From: Cupriavidus plantarum
Lineage (GTDB): Bacteria > Pseudomonadota > Gammaproteobacteria > Burkholderiales > Burkholderiaceae
Assembly: GCF_905397285.1 (NCBI RefSeq)
Contig: NZ_CAJPUX010000002.1
Span: 124,001-188,000 of the forward strand
Reading direction: 5' to 3'
Length of the DNA stretch: 64,000 bases
The notes under the pieces are model-generated. The model was not told where the DNA came from, made no database searches, and saw only the letters and a program-made list of their open reading frames with translations. The translations under genes and the position numbers were made by a program. Shown piece after piece: positions 59,065-64,000 of this stretch (within the stretch, counting starts at the first letter, position 1; every line of letters starts with the position of its first letter).

Positions 59065-60449
59065 CGTGCGGCGGTCTTCTGAATGGAGGCGGGGGTGGGG
59101 GTGGGCGCCGGGGTGGCTGGCGTTTGCGGCGTGGCGGGGCCGAACACGCCTACCTTCGGCTCAGGCCTGGCATCCGCCGGCACGACATACCCATCGGTCA
59201 GCGTGTTCAGAAAGGCGACGAGATCCTTGAGCTCGTCCTCCGTCATCGGCGCTTTGCTGCCGGCACGACGCCCGTCGAGCGGCATCTGGTCGTCGATGTT
59301 TGCCTGGTAACGCGCCGGCAGATCGTCGAACTTGCGCACCTTGCCGTGCGCATCGCGGGAATACCAGCGCTCGGGCTCTGTGTCGCGCGTGTTGTAGAAG
59401 TGCACGACCTCGTCGAGGGTATGGAACACGCCGTTGTGCATGAACGCATGCCGCGTGGCGACATTGCGCAGAATGGGGGTCTTGAACATCCCGCAGCCCT
59501 CGCCCTTGTTCGCCTTGGTCGGCAGATGATCCGTCCGCAGCGGCCCGCACAGCCCCATGTCGAAGTAGGCCGGATCGCCATTGGCCGGAATGTTCTTGTT
59601 ACGCGGCACCCCGATCGCGGCAAACGAGTAGTCGCTCGTGATGTCCTGGCTACCGCCATTGCCGCCGCCGATCAAATGGCACGCCACGCAGTTGCCCTTG
59701 TTGGGGTCGACGAACAGGCGCAGGCCATGCAATTCCGCTTCGGTCAGCGAGCCGCCGATCTTGTTGTTGCGGAACAGGTCGAACTTGCTTGAGTACGGAT
59801 GGAAACTGCGGTCTTCCGTCTGGAACGATTGCAGTGCCGCGCCGGCCAGTTCAAAGGCGCGCTTGCGATCGGCAAACGCGTCCGCGCCATAGGCCTGAAG
59901 GAACAGCCCCGCGTAGGGACCATGCTCGATGGCGGCAACGACAGCCTCCGGGCTCGGGTTCGCCATCTCGTTGGCGGCCAGCAGCGGTATCGCGGCCTGC
60001 TCCGCGATGGTGTTCGCGCGACCATCCCACGTCATGCCGCCGCCGGGCGCTGGCGGGCTGATCATGTCGGGGTTCTGAAATTCATCGGAGTATGGGTCGG
60101 TGTAATCCTTGTACATCAGCGTCGGCACCGCACGCGTACCGGCTTGCTTCAAGTCCGCGCCGCCCAGCTGCACCGAGAGGTCGTTGGCGGGCGCATAGGC
60201 GTGGGAAGGATCGTGGCACGTGGCGCACGACATGCGGCCGGAGCCCGAGAGCGACGGATCGAAGAACATGCGCTGGCCGACCTGCGCGGCCGGCGAGAGC
60301 TTGGACGGCGCGGCAGCGGCAGCCAAAGCCGGAGCCGGGGCCGGAGCCGAACTTGAAGCGGCGGCATCACTGGCCTGCCGCTGCCCCTTGCACGCGGCGA
60401 TCGACAACGTCGCGGCGGCAAGGCAGAAAACGAGGGGGAGTTTACGCAT
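59061..60449 (-). CDS. Di-haem cytochrome-c peroxidase (CcpA/MauG family) lipoprotein
   Basis: About 462 residues. Lipobox (SIAAC) and a low-complexity Ala/Pro linker are followed by the two haem sites, SCATCHDPSHAY and CVACHLIGGGNGG, and the C-terminal MFKTPILRNVATRHAFMHNG with the usual ligand residues. It reduces peroxide or performs MauG-like oxidation in the periplasm. ATG 60449 is the start that exposes the lipobox. The tail is another Ala/Pro/Thr low-complexity stretch. Confidence 0.92.
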   Translation of the reverse strand: MRKLPLVFCLAAATLSIAACKGQRQASDAAASSSAPAPAPALAAAAAPSKLSPAAQVGQRMFFDPSLSGSGRMSCATCHDPSHAYAPANDLSVQLGGADLKQAGTRAVPTLMYKDYTDPYSDEFQNPDMISPPAPGGGMTWDGRANTIAEQAAIPLLAANEMANPSPEAVVAAIEHGPYAGLFLQAYGADAFADRKRAFELAGAALQSFQTEDRSFHPYSSKFDLFRNNKIGGSLTEAELHGLRLFVDPNKGNCVACHLIGGGNGGSQDITSDYSFAAIGVPRNKNIPANGDPAYFDMGLCGPLRTDHLPTKANKGEGCGMFKTPILRNVATRHAFMHNGVFHTLDEVVHFYNTRDTEPERWYSRDAHGKVRKFDDLPARYQANIDDQMPLDGRRAGSKAPMTEDELKDLVAFLNTLTDGYVVPADARPEPKVGVFGPATPQTPATPAPTPTPASIQKTAAR

Positions 60450-60540
60450 GACTGCAGCGCGTGGCAGCGCGCCGATGAGAAAAAGAGGCAACAAGCAACG
60501 CCGGACGGTCGTGGCCGCGGGACCGCGACCGTCGGCGGGA

Positions 60541-62820
60541 TCAGCGCAGCGCGAAGATGTTGGTCTGCGTGCTGTCCGGGCCCGACGCCACATTGCCGTT
60601 GTTGAAGCTGCCGCTACCGCCGCTACCGGCCGTGGCGCCGCCGGAGACGCGATCGCCGGCCTTCATCACATACGTGTGATTCATCGGACGAACCGCATCG
60701 AAGTGCGTATCGCCGCTGCCCGAGTATTCGGCCAGGTTGGCGAGGTTGTCGGCGATGAATTTCTCCGTGTACTTCGAGCGGTTCATGTAGGACGTGTTCA
60801 CGCCCGGGTCCGCCAGCGCGAACATGTCCTGCATCGTGCGCACGAACGAGAAGTGGCTGTACGAGTCCGAGTCGACGACCTTCTTCGGCGCGGTGGGCTG
60901 GTTGGTCAGCACACTGAAGATGGTCGGGCCGTCGCCGCGGTTGGACTTCGAGTAGGTCGGCACCGGCGTGGTGTTGCTCTCCCCGAGCGGCACGCCTGAC
61001 GATTGCAGGCCACCGACGTTCCAGCCGCAGCACGAAGAACTGCCGAAGAAGCTCGTGCCTTCGTCGAAGATCATGACGATGGCCGAGCGCTTGTTGGTGT
61101 TCTTCCACACCGGCGACGCCTGGATCTTCTCGACGAGGTACTTGGCGTACAGGTCGCCACGGCTGATGATCGCCGTGCCGCCCGTGCAGTTCGCCACCGC
61201 GCTGCCGGTCGCGTGCATGTCGTCGCACTGGTCGGGCACGATGTAGTTCAGCGCGCCGACATCACCGCTCTTCAGATCGTCCTCGAACTGATGCGTGTTC
61301 CACGTGATGTTGTTGGTCTTCGCGTAAGCGTCGATCGCTGAATCCCACTGGCCGCCGCCCACGGAGCGCGCCAGGTTCTTGAAGAAGTCGGGACGATTGC
61401 GCACGTCGTCGAAGTTGACGGCGGGATGATGCTTGGTCTTGTACAGGCTGCTGATCATCGGCTCGAGCGTGTTGGTACCGTTGCTCGTGTTGGCGCCCAT
61501 GATGGTCGAATTGCCGGCGCCGTCCTTGCGCGGGTCCTGGCCCGGGTCCATCGACTCGCTGTAGACGCGCGTGGAAAGGCCGGCCTTGTACGTCGCGGTG
61601 AACAGGTTGCGGCGGTTCTTGAGGTTGTGGATGGCCGTGTTCGTGCAGGCGCTCAGCGGCACGAAGGTGTCCGTCGGCGCATCGGCGGTGTTGCCGGTCG
61701 GCAGGCAGTTCCACGGGCTGTCGTCGGACACGCCCCAGTCGTCGGCGCTCGCCAGCGAGATGTAGTTCGGTTCGCTCGGGTTACCCGTGGAGAAGTAGTT
61801 GGCCGCCTTGTTGCCTTCCTGATTCAGATAGCGATACAGGTTCGGATACGATGGGTTGTCGATCGTCTGGTTGCTGTGGTTCTCGAAGATGACCACGAAC
61901 AGGTGGTCGTAACGCGGAATCCCTTCCGGGTTGAACGCGGCGTCCTGCGCCGCGGCCAGCGTCGTCACGGGATCGGTCTTGGCATCGGAGGCATAGCCGC
62001 GATCCAGCATCGTGCTGGCGAGGGCAAAGCGGTTGGCCAGCGCGTTGGCTTCGGTCAGCAGCGCCTTTTTGGCGTTGGCATCGGCCACGCTGCCGGCATT
62101 GGCCACCACGTCCGTGGCCTTGACCGTGACATCCGTCGATTGCGCCGTGTCGTTGTTGAAGCTGAGGCGGCCTGCCAGACGCGCCGTGGCGTCGGCATAG
62201 GTCAGCTTCTCCGATTGCATGAGGCGCACGACCTCGGTCGTCAGCGGGCTGATAACGACGTTGGCGCCGTTCAGAGACTGGTCCGGCGCGCTGCGCAGAA
62301 CCATCTTCTTCGCGACGTTGGCGGACGTACCGCTCTGGTTCGGATCGGCGAACGTGCTGTTCGTGCCCACCGTGGCCACGAGGCTCGTGCCCGTGACGCT
62401 TTGCGGCACCGTCAGCTTGAACGTGCCGTCGGCCGCGGTGGTCGTGCTGGCTTCGCCCTGATCGCAAACGCCATTGCCATTCACGTCGGCGCACACCGTG
62501 GCGTTGCCATAGGCAATCGCCGTCGGCTTCTGGTCGACGTCGTCACCGGTGGTCGACTTGGCGTAATCGACGCCCGAGGCGCTCGAGGCGGCGGCGCCCA
62601 TCGGGTTCTTCATGGCCGTGCCGACGACGCTGCCCTGTACGGTCACCGATGCCGGCGTCGTCGTGCCGCTGGTGCCGTTGCTGGCGCTTGAATCGTCACC
62701 GCCGCATGCGGTCAGCAGCGCGGCCGCCGAAAGCGCGGTGAGGGCGGTGAGCGCGCCAATCGCGGCGCTGTGGGGCTTGGGGAATGGAGCCAGGTGACGA
62801 TATGGCGTGTTCTTATGCAT
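60541..62820 (-). CDS. Phosphoesterase-family (alkaline-phosphatase-fold) lipoprotein
   Basis: 759 residues. Signal with lipobox LTAC, then a region with calcium-type VCADVNGNGVCDQGEAST and an N-terminal Ig-like part. The catalytic domain opens YDHLFVVIFENHSNQTIDNP and contains FSTGNPSEPNYISLASADDWG, IMIFDEGTSFFG and DSYSHFSFVRTMQDMF, matching the phosphoesterase family that includes phospholipase C and acid phosphatases. AGAGGT precedes ATG 62820. First gene of the phosphoesterase, di-haem peroxidase, lipoprotein operon. Confidence 0.9.
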   Translation of the reverse strand: MHKNTPYRHLAPFPKPHSAAIGALTALTALSAAALLTACGGDDSSASNGTSGTTTPASVTVQGSVVGTAMKNPMGAAASSASGVDYAKSTTGDDVDQKPTAIAYGNATVCADVNGNGVCDQGEASTTTAADGTFKLTVPQSVTGTSLVATVGTNSTFADPNQSGTSANVAKKMVLRSAPDQSLNGANVVISPLTTEVVRLMQSEKLTYADATARLAGRLSFNNDTAQSTDVTVKATDVVANAGSVADANAKKALLTEANALANRFALASTMLDRGYASDAKTDPVTTLAAAQDAAFNPEGIPRYDHLFVVIFENHSNQTIDNPSYPNLYRYLNQEGNKAANYFSTGNPSEPNYISLASADDWGVSDDSPWNCLPTGNTADAPTDTFVPLSACTNTAIHNLKNRRNLFTATYKAGLSTRVYSESMDPGQDPRKDGAGNSTIMGANTSNGTNTLEPMISSLYKTKHHPAVNFDDVRNRPDFFKNLARSVGGGQWDSAIDAYAKTNNITWNTHQFEDDLKSGDVGALNYIVPDQCDDMHATGSAVANCTGGTAIISRGDLYAKYLVEKIQASPVWKNTNKRSAIVMIFDEGTSFFGSSSCCGWNVGGLQSSGVPLGESNTTPVPTYSKSNRGDGPTIFSVLTNQPTAPKKVVDSDSYSHFSFVRTMQDMFALADPGVNTSYMNRSKYTEKFIADNLANLAEYSGSGDTHFDAVRPMNHTYVMKAGDRVSGGATAGSGGSGSFNNGNVASGPDSTQTNIFALR

Positions 62821-63066
62821 GACTGACCTCTGCGTGTAACGGCTAAGCGTGGGATTTCTGTGGGATTTCTCTGAGGGATAGCTGACGGAGGCATGCCGTC
62901 GCGCCGTGTAGCGGCAGGCGCGATACTAGGTGTCGTAAATGACAATTTGATTTCATCTGAAACTATATGACGGGACGGTGGCTGAATGTCTGGACGTTGC
63001 GTCAGGTGAAATGCGCGGCAATAATGCGCGGCTGTTGCCATCCGGCGGGCGTCATGCCTCCCCACC

Positions 63067-64000
63067 ATGACCACTCAGCAGACCCAGCAGACCACCCAGC
63101 AGACCACCATCCATTTCTCGGACGCACTCGGCGACTGGATCGCGCGCAGCCTCGGGGCAGGGCATCCGCCAAAGGACATCGTGGACGCACTGGCCGCGCA
63201 GCAATTCGACGCCCACATTGCCGGACAACTCGTAGCCGCCATCGCGCAGTGCCTGCGCGATGGCTCGCCGCTGCCGCGCGGCGCGCTTACGTTGCCAGCC
63301 TCTTTGCCGCCCTCGTTGCCAGCCTCGTTGCCGCCCTCGTTGCCGCCCTCGTTGCCGGCCTCCGCGCAGGCGTCACCGGCCGGTGAGGGGCCGCGTATCG
63401 GCAAGGGGCCAGTGCTTGCGTCCGCTGACCGGGACGTGCGCGTGCTGTCGCGCATGGACGAGCCCCTGATCGTGGTGCTCGAGGGTGTCCTGAGCCATGA
63501 CGAGTGCGAGGCGTTGATCGAGACGGCCCGGCCGCGCCTCACCGCCTCGACGACCGTCGATCCGTCCACGGGCTTCGACATGGTCAGCGGCAACCGGACG
63601 AGCGAGGGCATGTTCTTCCGGCTCGAAGAGAACCCGCTGGTCGCGCGGCTCGACCGGCGGATCTCGGCGCTGATGGGCATGCCGGTAGAGAACGGCGAGG
63701 GGTTGCAGGTGCTGCGCTACGCGGAGGGCGCCCGCAGCGCCCCCCATTTCGACTTCCTGCTGCCGACCAATGCCGCCAACCAGGCGTCGATCGCGCGCAG
63801 CGGCCAGCGGGTGAGCACGCTGGTGATCTACCTCAATGACGTGCGCGGCGGCGGCGATACCGTGTTTCCGGAGCTCGGCTTCGGGGTAGCCCCGCGGCGG
63901 GGCAATGGGGTCTATTTCGAGTACTGCGACGCGCGTAACCAGCTCGACGCGCGGACGTTACATGCGGGGTCGGAGGTGACGGCCGGCGAAAAATGGGTGG
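63067..64000 (+). CDS. 2OG-Fe(II) dioxygenase, prolyl-4-hydroxylase type (cut by window edge)
   Basis: At least 311 residues, still open at the window end. A Gln/Thr-rich start (MTTQQTQQTTQQ) and a linker of LPAS/LPPS repeats precede the P4H domain: EPLIVVLEGVLSHDECEAL, the Fe-binding H-x-D in SAPHFDFLLP, RVSTLVIYLNDVRGGGDTVFPELG, and the distal His and 2OG-Lys in TLHAGSEVTAGEKWV. It hydroxylates a peptidyl proline or a free substrate. The His and Asp ligands and the Lys are all present. Confidence 0.9.
   Translation, partial: MTTQQTQQTTQQTTIHFSDALGDWIARSLGAGHPPKDIVDALAAQQFDAHIAGQLVAAIAQCLRDGSPLPRGALTLPASLPPSLPASLPPSLPPSLPASAQASPAGEGPRIGKGPVLASADRDVRVLSRMDEPLIVVLEGVLSHDECEALIETARPRLTASTTVDPSTGFDMVSGNRTSEGMFFRLEENPLVARLDRRISALMGMPVENGEGLQVLRYAEGARSAPHFDFLLPTNAANQASIARSGQRVSTLVIYLNDVRGGGDTVFPELGFGVAPRRGNGVYFEYCDARNQLDARTLHAGSEVTAGEKWV
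63289..63360 (+). repeat. Six 12-bp tandem repeats in the dioxygenase linker
   Basis: Six units, each close to TCGTTGCCGCCC, encode alternating Leu-Pro-Ala-Ser and Leu-Pro-Pro-Ser before the catalytic domain. Confidence 0.9.

Overview
The window is GC-rich DNA (roughly two-thirds G+C outside a few AT-rich patches) from a betaproteobacterium, most like Cupriavidus/Ralstonia (Burkholderiales). The pointers are two Bug/TctC periplasmic receptors, a Burkholderiales-type porin, a NodT/EmrAB efflux set, a short-loop cytochrome bd, and many LysR regulators beside small catabolic operons. Ten or more regulators in 64 kb and no ribosomal or core housekeeping block suggest a secondary replicon or an accessory chromosomal region. 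I saw no rRNA, tRNA, CRISPR array, phage or insertion sequence.

Layout. 1-844: AT-rich, non-coding, with several hairpins and a terminator-like element. 848-4706: chemoreceptor with a CheR-type C-terminal tether, then a 14-TM drug-type MFS pump. 4722-8465: autotransporter and an MpaB-type oxygenase. 8501-13384: marR, nodT, emrA and emrB efflux locus. 13496-16517: GbsR-type regulator with cytochrome bd oxidase. 16711-22037: porin, IclR regulator, glycogen-debranching-like enzyme and a glycosyltransferase. 22166-27663: small redox, cupin and AhpD-like genes with two LysR regulators. 27806-34067: LysR plus a five-gene operon for N-carbamoyl/N-acyl D-amino acids. 34080-35459: Fic-like protein under a cluster of palindromes. 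35606-43945: a cobalamin riboswitch, cbtB, cbtA, a TonB-dependent receptor and a four-protein peptide/nickel-type ABC importer, all on one strand. 43955-49002: degenerate histidine phosphatase, ClC channel, AhpD-like/AraC pair, glycine-zipper lipoprotein and an isolated short FliD-like protein. 48968-55837: LysR/SDR, LysR/yellow-family protein, cupin, phytase-like esterase and a His-rich AraC regulator. 55862-58240: Bug-PhzF-RidA operon. 58423-62820: phosphoesterase lipoprotein, di-haem peroxidase and small lipoprotein. 63067 to the edge: prolyl-4-hydroxylase-type dioxygenase, cut by the window.

How it works together. The most system-like block is 35606-43945. A B12 riboswitch precedes the predicted cobalt transporter genes cbtBA, and the same strand continues with an outer-membrane receptor and a complete inner-membrane importer, so the run could form an envelope-spanning route for cobalt or a metal chelate that is switched off by cobalamin. 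The 29011-34067 block couples uptake (Bug receptor) to hydrolysis of N-carbamoyl- and N-acyl-D-amino acids and to a PLP dehydratase. A cross-window oddity is the repeated appearance of tandem repeats with a 12-bp period in unrelated genes (chemoreceptor tail, NodT end, IclR end, ABC linker, esterase leader, dioxygenase linker), next to a few 7-, 8- and 9-bp repeats.
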